Shown: piece after piece, positions 8,045 through 16,760 of the stretch
Layout of the letters: each line of letters starts with the position of its first letter
Numbering within the stretch: the stretch's first letter is position 1
DNA from: Achromobacter xylosoxidans
Lineage (GTDB): Bacteria; Pseudomonadota; Gammaproteobacteria; Burkholderiales; Burkholderiaceae_B
Reading direction: 5' to 3'
DNA: 64,000 nucleotides
NCBI RefSeq assembly: GCF_001457475.1
Contig: NZ_LN831029.1
Coordinates: forward strand, 6,510,001 to 6,574,000
Position numbers and translations under genes: made by a program
The notes under the pieces: model-generated
What the model was told of the DNA's origin: nothing
Seen by the model: the letters and a program-made list of their open reading frames with translations, nothing else
The model's database searches: none

Positions 8045-9283
8045 TCAATTGCCCAGCGGGCGGGCCAGCCACTCGCGGCCCTTGAGCATGCCGTTCCAGT
8101 AGATCCACGGCAGCATCGTCGCCTTCAGGAACCAGGCGCTCTTGCGCGGCACGGTCGGGTCCAGCGGGAACGTGGGCAGCAGCTTGCCGCCATAGCCGAA
8201 CTCGGCCAGCACGATGCGGCCGCGCTCGACCGTCAGCGGGCACGAGCCGTAGCCGTCGTACGTGACCGGCAGCGCATGCCCTTCGCGCACCGCCAGCAGG
8301 TTCTCGGCCACCGTGACGATCTGCTTGCGCGCCGCCGCCGCGGTCTTGGCGTTGGTGGTGCTGATGCCATCGCCCAGCCCGAAGATATTGTCGTAGCGCA
8401 CATGGCGCAGCGTGGCCGGGTCGACCTCGCACCAGCCCGCCGCATCCGCCAGCGCGCTGTGGCGCAGAAATTCGTGCGGCACCTGCGGCGGCACCGCGTG
8501 CAGCATGTCGAATGACTTCTCGACACGGGTCACCGCCCCCTCGGCGTCCTTGACGTCGAACCAGGCCTTGCGCGCCGGGCCGTCCACCGCCACCAGCGCC
8601 GAATTGAACGCCAGCGAAATGCCGTAGCTTTCCACATAGCGCATCAGCGGCGGCACGAAGGTCGGCACGCCGAACAGCACCGCGCCGGCCAGGTCGAATT
8701 CGACATCGATGCGATCCAGCACGCCGCTGCGGCGCCAGTGGTCGCACGCCAGGTACATCGCCTTCTGCGGCGCGCCGGCGCACTTGATCGGCATGGCCGG
8801 CTGCGTGAACAGCGCCTTGCCGCCTTTCAGGCCGCGCACCAGTTCCCAGGTGTAGGGCGCCAGGTCGAAGCGGTAGTTGGAACTGACGCCATTGCGGCCC
8901 AGCGTTTCCGACAGGCCCTCGACCTTGTCCCAGGCCAGGCGCAGGCCCGGACACACGATCAATTGCTGATAGCTGACGGCGCTTCCATCCGCCAGCCGGA
9001 CCTGATTGGCCTCGGGTTCGAAACCGGCCGCCGCGGCCTGCAGCCAGGTAGCGCGGCCCGGCATCACCGCCCTTGTCGGCCGCACGGTCTTGGCCACATC
9101 GAACGCGCCACCGCCGACCAGCGTCCAGGCCGGCTGATAGTAGTGCTTGTCGCTGGGCTCGATGACCGCGATGCGCAGGTCCGGGCGCCGCCGCAGCAGG
9201 CTGGCGGTCACGCCGATGCCCGCTGAACCGCCCCCGACCACCACCACATCGAAATCGCGCTGCGCCTGTGCTGCCGTCTGCAT
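8045..9283 (-). CDS. Sulfide:quinone oxidoreductase-like flavoprotein
   Basis: 412 residues with an N-terminal FAD dinucleotide fold (VVVVGGGSAGIGV). Cysteines occur in three contexts expected for SQR: IVCPGL, PIKCAGAPQKAMYLAC and YGSCPLTV. The KCAGAPQK segment is characteristic of the type II (SQRDL-like) group. The enzyme oxidises sulfide to persulfide and passes electrons to quinone at the membrane. AGGGAGA precedes the ATG. The gene lies last in a minus-strand run behind an ArsR regulator and two YeeE genes, which fits sulfide detoxification. Confidence 0.85.
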   Translation of the reverse strand: MQTAAQAQRDFDVVVVGGGSAGIGVTASLLRRRPDLRIAVIEPSDKHYYQPAWTLVGGGAFDVAKTVRPTRAVMPGRATWLQAAAAGFEPEANQVRLADGSAVSYQQLIVCPGLRLAWDKVEGLSETLGRNGVSSNYRFDLAPYTWELVRGLKGGKALFTQPAMPIKCAGAPQKAMYLACDHWRRSGVLDRIDVEFDLAGAVLFGVPTFVPPLMRYVESYGISLAFNSALVAVDGPARKAWFDVKDAEGAVTRVEKSFDMLHAVPPQVPHEFLRHSALADAAGWCEVDPATLRHVRYDNIFGLGDGISTTNAKTAAAARKQIVTVAENLLAVREGHALPVTYDGYGSCPLTVERGRIVLAEFGYGGKLLPTFPLDPTVPRKSAWFLKATMLPWIYWNGMLKGREWLARPLGN

Positions 9284-9296
9284 GCTTGTCTCCCTG

Positions 9297-9734
9297 CTAT
9301 CGACCGGTCCGGGGTGGCCGGTTCGTCATGTATTGAATTGCCGAGTACAGCGCCATGCCGGCCACCATGGCCGCCACGAAGATCAGGGCCTCCGGCACGC
9401 CGGCCGCCGCCGCCACCAGCGCCGGGCCGGGGCAGAAACCCGCCAGCCCCCAGCCCGCGCCGAACGCCAGGCTGCCGAACGCCAGCCGCGGATCGATACG
9501 CGTGGCCGTGGGCCAATGCAGCGGCTCGCCGGACAGGCTGGCACGACGACGGCGCAACCAGGCAAAGCCCGCTGCCGTCACGGCCAGCGCACCGCCCATC
9601 ACCAACGCCAGCGAAGGGTCCCAGCTTCCCGCCAGGTCCAGGAAGCCCAACACCTTGGCGGGATTGGCCATGCCGGAAACGAGCAATCCCAGCCCGAACA
9701 CCAATCCCGAGAGAAACGCGAACAAGGCCACCAT
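9297..9734 (-). CDS. YeeE/YedE (DUF6691-type) half-transporter, second half
   Basis: 145 residues, four membrane spans, with the GAGWGLAGFCPGPAL segment typical of this half of YeeE/YedE transporters. The Cys in FCPGPA is the kind of residue that contacts sulfur species in YeeE. It begins 1 bp after the stop of the other half, so the two are translated together and probably form one pseudo-symmetric sulfur-compound channel (compare PmpA/PmpB next to bigR). The 13-bp gap to SQR suggests one transcript. Confidence 0.85.
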   Translation of the reverse strand: MVALFAFLSGLVFGLGLLVSGMANPAKVLGFLDLAGSWDPSLALVMGGALAVTAAGFAWLRRRRASLSGEPLHWPTATRIDPRLAFGSLAFGAGWGLAGFCPGPALVAAAAGVPEALIFVAAMVAGMALYSAIQYMTNRPPRTGR

Positions 9735-9735
9735 G

Positions 9736-10164
9736 TCAGCCTCCCATCAGGTGCCGCGCGACATACACGGTGGCAAACCCCGCCGCCATGAAGAGCGCCG
9801 TCGCCGCCAGGGAACGGCGCGAGCCGCGCGCCAGCCCGCAGACGCCGTGGCCGCTGGTGCACCCCGACGCGTAACGCGTGCCGATGCCGACCAACAGGCC
9901 AGCCGCGATCAGCCGCGCATTGCCCGCCTCCACCACGATCGGCGGCAGCGCGCTGCCCAACCGATACAGCCAGGGCGACAGGCACAGGCCCAGCAGGAAC
10001 GCCAGGCGCCAGCCGGCATTTCGATCAGGCGGCAACAGCCCGCCGAGGATGCCGCTGATGCCTGCGATGCGGCCCGCGCCCAGCATCATGAGAACGGCGG
10101 CCACGCCAATGACCACGCCGCCGGCAAGCGCGCTTGCGGGAGTAAAGGCGGACAGGTCGATCAT
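9736..10164 (-). CDS. YeeE/YedE family half-transporter, first half
   Basis: 142 residues from the chosen start, with several hydrophobic spans and the motif GIGTRYASGCTSGHGVCGLARGS, the conserved Cys/Gly signature of YeeE-family sulfur transporters. The ATG at 10164 overlaps the TGA of the ArsR gene (ATGA), which decides the start over an upstream alternative at 10194. Role inferred from family: uptake or export of thiosulfate- or persulfide-type sulfur. Confidence 0.85.
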   Translation of the reverse strand: MIDLSAFTPASALAGGVVIGVAAVLMMLGAGRIAGISGILGGLLPPDRNAGWRLAFLLGLCLSPWLYRLGSALPPIVVEAGNARLIAAGLLVGIGTRYASGCTSGHGVCGLARGSRRSLAATALFMAAGFATVYVARHLMGG

Positions 10165-10499
10165 GACGTGAGCGCCGCCATGGTCCGACCGCAATACAGG
10201 CTCGACAGCGTCTTCATGACCTGGTTGACCTCGAAGCTGGCCAGTTGGTAATACACGTACTTGCCCTGGCGCCGCGTGCTCACCAGGCCTTCGTCGCGCA
10301 GCACGCCCAACTGCTGCGACAGCGTCGGCTGGCGGATGCCGGTCAGGGATTCCAGTTCACCGACGTTGCGCTCGCCCTGCACCAGTTGGCACAGCAGCAG
10401 CAGCCGGTCTTCGTTGGCCAGCGCCTTGAGCAGCGCGCAGGCCTGGGAGGCGGATTCGCGCAGCGCGGCGACTTCGCAATCGTTCAGGGCAGTCAGCAT
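10161..10499 (-). CDS. ArsR-family repressor of the BigR/SqrR (persulfide-sensing) type
   Basis: 112 residues with a winged helix (ESLTGIRQPTLSQQLGVLRD is the recognition region). Cysteines at positions 37 (LLLLCQLV) and 103 (LYCGRTM) are 66 residues apart, the same spacing as the redox dithiol pairs of BigR (42/108) and SqrR (41/107). Extra cysteines are at 8 and 21. It should release DNA when the pair forms a polysulfide bridge. It leads the yeeE-yeeE-SQR operon and faces a persulfide dioxygenase across a palindromic region. Confidence 0.88.
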   Translation of the reverse strand: MLTALNDCEVAALRESASQACALLKALANEDRLLLLCQLVQGERNVGELESLTGIRQPTLSQQLGVLRDEGLVSTRRQGKYVYYQLASFEVNQVMKTLSSLYCGRTMAALTS

Positions 10500-10534
10500 T
10501 TGATGGGGATCAATCGGCGGGAAAGAGTTTGATC

Positions 10535-10585
10535 ATTATATTGACGGATAAACTATCCAACAATATTATTGAAAAATATATATTG
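10535..10585. promoter_or_regulatory. Palindromic operator candidate for the ArsR/BigR-type repressor
   Basis: The AT-rich gap between divergent genes holds a 35-bp imperfect palindrome (10535-10569) centred on GGATA-AAC-TATCC (10546-10558), with outer arms ATATTG (10538-10543) and CAATAT (10561-10566). Thirteen of 17 base pairs match. A third half-site ATATTG at 10580-10585 pairs again with the central CAATAT, giving two overlapping dyads. Position and symmetry suggest control of both the arsR and dioxygenase promoters. Confidence 0.65.
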
Positions 10586-10620
10586 TTCTGCGCCCCTCCT
10601 TTGCTCCCGGCCCCCCTCTC

Positions 10621-11484
10621 ATGAACCCGCATATCCAGGCCTTCTTCGACCCGGTCACCGCCACCGTCACCTACGTGGTCCACGAGCCCGTGGCGGGCGG
10701 CGCCTGTGCCATCATCGATTCGGTGCTGGACTACGACCCCAAGTCCGGCCGCACCACCACCGCCAGCGCCGACCGCGTCATCGCCTATGTGCGCGAACAC
10801 GGACTGCGCACCGAATGGCTGCTGGAAACCCACGCCCATGCCGACCACCTGTCGGCCGCCCCCTATCTGCAGCGCGAGCTGGGCGGCGTCATCGCCATCG
10901 GCCAGAGCATCCGCACCGTGCAGGGCGTATTCAAGAAGATCTTCAACCTCGAACCCCAATTCCAACTCGACGGTTCGCAATTCGGCCGCCTGTTCGCCGA
11001 TGGCGAAACCTTCAGGATCGGCGCCCTCACCGCCAGCGCCATGCACGTACCCGGCCACACGCCGGCCGACATGGCCTACCGCATCGGCGACGCCGTCTTC
11101 GTCGGCGACACGCTGTTCATGCCGGACGTCGGCACCGCGCGCTGCGACTTCCCCGGCGGCGATGCCCATCAGTTGTACCGTTCCATCCGGCGCCTGCTGG
11201 ACCTGCCCGGCGACACCCGCCTATACATGTGCCATGACTATCCGCCCGCCGGGCGCGAGGCCGCCTGGCAGACCACGGTGGCCGAGCAGCGCCGCGCCAA
11301 CATCCACGTGCGCGACGGCATCGGCGAAGACGACTTCGTCGCCATGCGCACCCGGCGCGACGCCACCCTGTCCATGCCGACCCTGATCCTGCCCGCCATC
11401 CAGGTCAATATCCGCGCGGGCCATTTCCCGCCGGCCGAGGACAACGGCGTGCGCTACCTCAAGATCCCCGTCGACGCGCTCTAG
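10621..11484 (+). CDS. Persulfide dioxygenase-like metallo-beta-lactamase protein (Blh/ETHE1 type)
   Basis: 287 residues. The metal site begins with THAHADHLSAA (HxHxDH), followed by the later His (HVPGHTPADM) and Asp (VGDTLFMPDVG), with a C-terminal His in MCHDYPP. This is the pattern of the Blh/persulfide dioxygenase group, which oxidises glutathione persulfide to sulfite with mononuclear iron. It is divergent from the ArsR regulator and works downstream of SQR. No Shine-Dalgarno is visible before the ATG. The leader is pyrimidine-rich, so the start is somewhat uncertain. Confidence 0.85.
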   Translation: MNPHIQAFFDPVTATVTYVVHEPVAGGACAIIDSVLDYDPKSGRTTTASADRVIAYVREHGLRTEWLLETHAHADHLSAAPYLQRELGGVIAIGQSIRTVQGVFKKIFNLEPQFQLDGSQFGRLFADGETFRIGALTASAMHVPGHTPADMAYRIGDAVFVGDTLFMPDVGTARCDFPGGDAHQLYRSIRRLLDLPGDTRLYMCHDYPPAGREAAWQTTVAEQRRANIHVRDGIGEDDFVAMRTRRDATLSMPTLILPAIQVNIRAGHFPPAEDNGVRYLKIPVDAL

Positions 11485-11584
11485 CCGACGTCCGCGGCGG
11501 CACGGCCGGGCGCGCACTTGCGCGCCGCCGGGATATCCCGCAAGATCGGCCGGTCACAAGATTGCCGATCCGACGGAACCTCCC

Positions 11585-13051
11585 ATGTTCGCCGAAGCCG
11601 AAGCCGACCCCGTCCTGTCCAAGGAAGCCTTCAAGCCGCTGGAGGCCAAGCTGCGCGTCGCGCTGCTCAATGCGCAGTACCAGCGCCTGCAGAAGGCCGA
11701 GAAATCCCTGCTGGTGGTGGTGGCCGGCATCGATGGCGCCGGCAAGGGCGCCACGGTCAACCTGCTCAACGAGTGGATGGACCCGCGCCACATCAGGACG
11801 CTGGCCTATGGTCCGCCGGAAGGCGATGAACTGGAACGCCCGCCGATGTGGCGCTACTGGAAAGACCTGCCGCCCAAGGGCAGCACGGGCATCGTCTTCG
11901 GTTCCTGGTACACGCCGCTGATCCGCGAAGCCGCGCGCAAGAAACCCAACCAGGACAACATCGAGGCGCAATCTGTCGCCATCCGGCGCTTCGAGGCCAT
12001 GCTGGCGGCCGAGGGCGTGCAAATACTCAAGCTCTGGTTCCACCTGTCGTCCGACGCCCAGCGGGCGCGCGCCAGGCGCCTGCTGGCCAGTCCCGAAACC
12101 TCGTGGCAGGTCAGCCCGGTCGATCTCAAGGTGTACAAGAAGTACGACCGCATCCGCAACAGCGGCCAGGTCGTCATCAACCACACCGACAGCGGCCATG
12201 CGCCGTGGGTGGTGATTCCCAGCGCCGACGAGAACATGCGCGCCGCGCGCACCGCCGAGGCGGTCCTGGCCGCCATGCGCCAGCAGACCGTGCCGCGCAT
12301 TCCGCCAACGTTCGTGGCCCATACCGGCCCGGCCCGCATTCTCGACCGGCTCAGCCAGCTGGACTATGACGCCAAGCTCGACCGTGAAGACTACGAGTCC
12401 GAGCTTGGCCTGCTGCAAGGCCGGCTGGCGCGCGCGGCGCGCTCGAAGAAGTTCCAGGAACGCTCGCTGGTATTGGTGTTCGAGGGCCAGGACGCGGCCG
12501 GCAAGGGCGGCGCCATCCGCCGCATCACCCATGCGCTGGACGCGCGCCAGTTCGACATCACGCCGGTGGCCGCGCCCAACAGCTACGAGCTGTCGCGCCC
12601 CTACCTGTGGCGCTTCTGGCGCCACGTGCCGCGGCGCGGCCGCATCGCCATCTTCGACCGCTCCTGGTATGGCCGGGTGCTGGTCGAACGGGTCGAGAAG
12701 ATCACCCCGCCGGCGCACTGGCGCCGCGCCTACGCCGAAATCAACGACTTCGAGGCGCAACTGGCGGGCAGCGGCGCGCTGGTGCTGAAGTTCTGGCTGG
12801 CGATCACCGCCGACGTGCAGCTCGAACGCTTCAAGGACCGCGAGAAATCGCCGTTCAAGAACTTCAAGATCACCCCCGACGACTGGCGCAACCGCGACAA
12901 GTGGAAGGAATACGCGGCAGCCACCAACGAGATGCTGGCCCGCACCGACGTCAAGCATGCCCCGTGGCATCTGGTGTCGGCCAACGACAAGCGCTACGCT
13001 CGCCTGCAGGTGCTGCGGCACATCGTCGAAACCCTGGAAAACCAACTCTGA
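11585..13051 (+). CDS. pap: Polyphosphate:AMP phosphotransferase, two PPK2 domains
   Basis: 488 residues made of two tandem PPK2 modules. The first has Walker A GIDGAGKGATVN near residue 45. The second has GQDAAGKGGAIRR near residue 300, followed by the lid region FDRSWYGRVLVERVE. Duplicated PPK2 proteins of this length are the class II enzymes that phosphorylate AMP to ADP from polyphosphate. The first domain has a diverged lid (FGSWYTPLIRE), as usual when only one half is catalytic. It has its own upstream gap of about 100 bp. Confidence 0.88.
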   Translation: MFAEAEADPVLSKEAFKPLEAKLRVALLNAQYQRLQKAEKSLLVVVAGIDGAGKGATVNLLNEWMDPRHIRTLAYGPPEGDELERPPMWRYWKDLPPKGSTGIVFGSWYTPLIREAARKKPNQDNIEAQSVAIRRFEAMLAAEGVQILKLWFHLSSDAQRARARRLLASPETSWQVSPVDLKVYKKYDRIRNSGQVVINHTDSGHAPWVVIPSADENMRAARTAEAVLAAMRQQTVPRIPPTFVAHTGPARILDRLSQLDYDAKLDREDYESELGLLQGRLARAARSKKFQERSLVLVFEGQDAAGKGGAIRRITHALDARQFDITPVAAPNSYELSRPYLWRFWRHVPRRGRIAIFDRSWYGRVLVERVEKITPPAHWRRAYAEINDFEAQLAGSGALVLKFWLAITADVQLERFKDREKSPFKNFKITPDDWRNRDKWKEYAAATNEMLARTDVKHAPWHLVSANDKRYARLQVLRHIVETLENQL

Positions 13052-13071
13052 CCCCAAGGAGGCCACGCGCC

Positions 13072-13521
13072 ATGAGCTCCGCCGAAATCCGCCCCGTCGT
13101 CGCCGCCGATTTTGACGTCTGGCTGCCCCTGTGGAAGGGTTACCAGGACTTCTACCGCGTCGACATCGCCGACGCCGTCACCCGCAACACCTGGGCCCGC
13201 TTCCTCGACCCGGCCGAACCGGTGCACGCCGCCCTGGCCTATGACAGCGGCAAGGCCGTCGGCATGGTGCACTGGATTTTCCACCGCTCCACCTGGACCG
13301 CGGGCGACTACTGCTATCTGCAGGACCTGTACGTGGAACCGGACACCCGCGGCACCGGCGCCGGTCGCAAGCTCATCGAACACGTCTATGCGCAGGCCAC
13401 CGCCGCCAACTGCGCCCGCGTGTACTGGCTGACCCACGAGACCAACGCCACCGCCATGCAGCTGTACGACCGCATTGCCGACCGCTCCGGCTTCGTCCAA
13501 TACCGCAAGGTGCTGCCGTGA
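13072..13521 (+). CDS. GNAT-family N-acetyltransferase
   Basis: 149 residues with the acetyl-CoA binding segment LYVEPDTRGTGAGRKLIEHV (motif A, RGTGAG) and the C-terminal NATAMQLYDRI helix seen in GNAT enzymes. The start is fixed by AAGGAGG about 10 bp upstream. A longer upstream frame would overlap the polyphosphate enzyme. It lies 20 bp after that gene and its TGA overlaps the GTG start of the HIT gene, so the three are likely cotranscribed. The acceptor is unknown. Confidence 0.85.
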   Translation: MSSAEIRPVVAADFDVWLPLWKGYQDFYRVDIADAVTRNTWARFLDPAEPVHAALAYDSGKAVGMVHWIFHRSTWTAGDYCYLQDLYVEPDTRGTGAGRKLIEHVYAQATAANCARVYWLTHETNATAMQLYDRIADRSGFVQYRKVLP

Positions 13522-13982
13522 GCGCGCGCGATCCGGACTGTCCGCTGTGCCAGACCGATGGCGGCACACTGCTGTGGCGGGGACCGCACCTGCGCCTGAT
13601 CGAAGTCGATGATCCCGACTACCCAGGCTTCACCCGCGTGGTCTGGAATGCGCACCTGGCGGAAATGACCAGCCTGTCGACCCATGGCCGCGATCTGCTG
13701 ATGCGCGCCGTGTACGTGGTGGAGGAAACGCAGCAAGCGATCCTGGCGCCCGACAAAATCAACCTGGCATCGCTCGGCAACATGGTGCCGCACCTGCACT
13801 GGCACGTCATTCCGCGCTGGCGTGGCGACCGCCACTTTCCGGATCCGATCTGGGCGGCCCCGCGTATCGCGGCCGGCGCCGAGCCGGCCGGATGGGCCGA
13901 ACGCCAGGCCCGCGTCCAGGCGCTGCTGCCGCGTTACCGCAATCGGCTGGTCGAAGCCATGAACGCGCTGCTGTGGCATTGA
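13518..13982 (+). CDS. HIT-family nucleotide hydrolase
   Basis: 154 residues ending in a histidine triad LGNMVPHLHWHVIPRW (HxHxH). It starts at GTG 13518 inside the end of the acetyltransferase gene (GTGA overlap). HIT proteins hydrolyse nucleotide phosphoramidates or dinucleoside polyphosphates. A link to the adjacent polyphosphate:AMP enzyme is plausible but inferred. The N-terminal CPLC pair is a possible metal-binding feature found in some HIT proteins. Confidence 0.85.
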   Translation: MSARDPDCPLCQTDGGTLLWRGPHLRLIEVDDPDYPGFTRVVWNAHLAEMTSLSTHGRDLLMRAVYVVEETQQAILAPDKINLASLGNMVPHLHWHVIPRWRGDRHFPDPIWAAPRIAAGAEPAGWAERQARVQALLPRYRNRLVEAMNALLWH

Positions 13983-14140
13983 GACGGGCGGCCGCGGTGC
14001 AGAACGGTCAGGCCGGCGACGATCGAATCCATCCAAATCCTATGTAAATCAAGGCCTTCTCCGTCAGAGAATAAGCACAATTCAGGTAATATTCAACTTT
14101 CCCAGCGTTACGCTGCACCGCAGCAATCAAGGAGCGAATA

Positions 14141-15385
14141 TTGACCCTGCAGGCCCCGCCCCCGTCCCGGCCCGTTTCTTTCCTGCAGGCGTTCCTGCGC
14201 TCCGAAGCCCTTGGCGGCTATGTCCTGATGCTGGCCGCCGTGGTCGCCCTGGTCATCGCCAATAGTCCGCTCGCCCCTTACTATTTCGAAGCGCTCGGGG
14301 CCAAGCTGGGCTTCCAGGCCGGCCCGGTGATACTCAAGGAATCGGTGCTGCACTGGATCAACGACGGCCTGATGGCGGTGTTCTTCCTGCTGGTCGGGCT
14401 GGAGATCAAGCGCGAAGTGCTGGACGGCCAGTTGCGCGGGGCGGCCCGCATCGTGCTGCCGGGCATCGCCGCCCTGGGCGGCATGGCGATGCCCGCCCTC
14501 ATCTACGTCCTGATCAACCTGGGCAGCCCCGACACGCTGCGCGGCTGGGCCATCCCAGCCGCCACCGACATCGCCTTCGCCCTCGGCATCCTGGCCCTGC
14601 TCGGCAGCCGCGTGCCGACCTCCCTGAAGGTGTTCCTCACAGCGCTGGCGATCCTGGACGACCTGGGCGCCATCGTCATCATCGCGCTGTTCTACACGTC
14701 CGAGCTGAACCTGTTCGCGCTGGCCATGGCCGGCGCGTTGCTGGCCTGCCTGGTCTGCCTGAACCGGGCGGGCGTGCTGCGCCTGGCGCCCTATCTGCTG
14801 ATCGGCGTGGTGCTCTGGTATTTCGTGCTGAAGTCCGGCGTGCACGCCACGCTGGCCGGCGTCGCGTTGGCCCTGACCATCCCGCTGCGCCCGCAGAACC
14901 AGGGCCACGCGGGCGCGCATTCGCCGCTGCACGCGCTGGAACACGCGCTGCACAAGCCCGTGGCCCTGCTGATCGTGCCGCTGTTCGGCTTCGCCAATGC
15001 CGGCGTGTCATTCGCGGGCATGGGGCTGTCCAGCCTGGCGCAACCCGTGCCGCTGGGCGTGGCGCTGGGCCTGTTCCTGGGCAAGCAGCTGGGCGTGTTC
15101 GGTTTCGCCTGGCTGGCCATCCGGTCCGGCATCGCCAGCCTGCCGCGCCATGCCAGTTTCACGCAGCTGTATGGCGTGGCCCTGCTGTGCGGCATCGGCT
15201 TCACGATGAGCCTGTTCATCGGCGCGCTGGCGTTCACCGATCCGGCCGCGGTCGATGCCACCAAGATCGGCGTGCTGACCGGTTCACTGGCCTCGGCGGT
15301 GGTGGGCTTCCTGCTGCTGCGCGCCAGCGGCGCCACGGAAAGCGAGGCCAAGGCCACGGCCTGGCTCGGTACGCCGCGGGAGTAG
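14141..15385 (+). CDS. nhaA: Na+/H+ antiporter NhaA
   Basis: 414 residues, about 12 membrane spans. Family motifs present include [18 protein letters not shown], the paired aspartates at AILDDLGAI and the earlier [12 protein letters not shown]. The C-terminus [15 protein letters not shown] is also conserved. It exports Na+ (or Li+) in exchange for protons. The start is TTG at 14141, supported by AAGGAG 6 bp upstream (14129-14134). A separate promoter is expected in the roughly 160-bp gap before it. Confidence 0.92.
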   Translation: MTLQAPPPSRPVSFLQAFLRSEALGGYVLMLAAVVALVIANSPLAPYYFEALGAKLGFQAGPVILKESVLHWINDGLMAVFFLLVGLEIKREVLDGQLRGAARIVLPGIAALGGMAMPALIYVLINLGSPDTLRGWAIPAATDIAFALGILALLGSRVPTSLKVFLTALAILDDLGAIVIIALFYTSELNLFALAMAGALLACLVCLNRAGVLRLAPYLLIGVVLWYFVLKSGVHATLAGVALALTIPLRPQNQGHAGAHSPLHALEHALHKPVALLIVPLFGFANAGVSFAGMGLSSLAQPVPLGVALGLFLGKQLGVFGFAWLAIRSGIASLPRHASFTQLYGVALLCGIGFTMSLFIGALAFTDPAAVDATKIGVLTGSLASAVVGFLLLRASGATESEAKATAWLGTPRE

Positions 15386-15413
15386 ACTGGTGGCATCCCC
15401 GACAGGAGCCGCC

Positions 15414-15815
15414 ATGAAGCCGTCCGCCATCTCCGTGCAGCGCGTCTATGAAGGCATCGGTCCCGACGGGCACTACCGGGCCCTGGTGGACCGCATGTGG
15501 CCCCGCGGCCTGCGCCGCGCCGACCTGGCGCTGGACGAATGGGCCAAGGACCTCGCTCCCAGCAGCGAACTGCGCAAGTGGTTTTGCCACGTCGACGAAC
15601 GCTGGGACAACTTCCGCGAGAAGTACCTGGCCGAACTGGCCGAACCCGAGCAGCAGGCCCGCATGGACGCCCTGCTGCAGGCCGCCGGCGAGCGCCCGGT
15701 GACCCTGCTGTATGGCGCCCGCGATACCGAGCACAACCAGGCGGTGGTATTGCGCGACGCGCTGCAAGAATACGCCCGGCATCACCGCAAGCGCCTGGCG
15801 CGGGCCCCGGGCTAG
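15414..15815 (+). CDS. DUF488 family protein (YeaO-like)
   Basis: 133 residues. The conserved signature RVYEGIGPDGHYRALVDRMW followed by PRGLRRADL and WAKDLAPSSELRKWF defines the DUF488/YeaO family of small cytoplasmic proteins of unknown function. CAGGAGCC precedes the ATG at 15414, 28 bp after nhaA ends, so cotranscription is possible. No catalytic site is established for the family. Confidence 0.85.
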   Translation: MKPSAISVQRVYEGIGPDGHYRALVDRMWPRGLRRADLALDEWAKDLAPSSELRKWFCHVDERWDNFREKYLAELAEPEQQARMDALLQAAGERPVTLLYGARDTEHNQAVVLRDALQEYARHHRKRLARAPG

Positions 15816-15881
15816 GCCCATCGACATGCCAATGCTGCCCGCAAGGGGCGCGTCGACCCGCCGACGCGCTTCGCGTGCAGC

Positions 15882-16730
15882 CTAGCCGCCCGCCTTCGTC
15901 GGGTTGGACAACGGGAAGCCGCTGTCGGTCAGGCAGGCCTTGATCCAGGCATGGTCGTCGCTGTCGTCGACCTCGCCATCGAGCTGGGGCAAGGGCTTGG
16001 ACGAATACGTCGGCGCCTTCACCTTGGGGCCGGTATTCCAGCGCGCGTCGTCGTCAATGCTGCCCGGGCAACTCGCGTCGTTGCCGTTGTACGAGCAGGA
16101 CGCGATCGGCATTGGCTTGTTGTCGACCACCTTGGCCACATAGCGCTGTACGTACACCGAGCCGGTGGCCCAATACTCTTCCGTGCTGCAGACGCGATCA
16201 TCGTTCTGGTAATGCCGGGTCGAAAAGCAGGCGTAGTACTTGTAGTCGGGCGGCAAGACATCGCATGACGTCTCATAGCCCGAGTAAGGGCCGCCCGTGA
16301 ACTGCTTGCGGAACTCGCGCTGGCTCAACGCCACGCGGATCAACCTGGGAAGACTGTCGCCCTTCCCGCGTTCCTTGAACTCGCTGGCGCGGGAGCGGAT
16401 CAGGTCGGCCGCGACGGCGCCCGGCGTCTTCTCGTCGGGCAGCGATTCGGGGTCGGACACCAACCCCTCCAGGCGCATGTTGCGGGCCTCGATCCAGCGG
16501 CGCTGGCTGTCCACCAGCATCGCGCGGATCTGCGCATCCGGCGCCTGCTTGAGCAAGGCGGCGTAGGCCCGGTTCAACTCGGCGTCGGCGGCCACCGCGC
16601 CGCGATCCGAGCAGATCAGCTTCTCGGCGGGCGTGCCGGCCTTGTGGCAATCGATCGCCCACGCCGGCGCCGACAGGGCGCCCAGCCCGGCCAGGCACAG
16701 CAGTCGCGCCGCGCGATTCGTGAAACCCAT
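15882..16730 (-). CDS. Periplasmic LprI/DUF1311-domain protein
   Basis: 282 residues with a signal peptide (GLGALSAPAWA). A DUF1311 (lysozyme-inhibitor LprI-like) domain follows, recognisable by IDCHKAGTPAEKLICSD, the repeat around ADAELNRAYAALLKQ and the closing QRRWIEARN. The C-terminal half carries four or more cysteines, suggesting disulfides, and matches no family I recognise. It precedes no partner within 100 bp but runs in the same direction as the two upstream envelope genes. Confidence 0.75.
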   Translation of the reverse strand: MGFTNRAARLLCLAGLGALSAPAWAIDCHKAGTPAEKLICSDRGAVAADAELNRAYAALLKQAPDAQIRAMLVDSQRRWIEARNMRLEGLVSDPESLPDEKTPGAVAADLIRSRASEFKERGKGDSLPRLIRVALSQREFRKQFTGGPYSGYETSCDVLPPDYKYYACFSTRHYQNDDRVCSTEEYWATGSVYVQRYVAKVVDNKPMPIASCSYNGNDASCPGSIDDDARWNTGPKVKAPTYSSKPLPQLDGEVDDSDDHAWIKACLTDSGFPLSNPTKAGG

Positions 16731-16760
16731 GGTGCTTCTCCCTGGCGCCTGGCCGCTGGT

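Noticed and set aside
13983..14140. Ion-sensing riboswitch before nhaA
   Set aside because: The gap is short and AT-rich but I could not match any known nhaA-linked RNA motif.
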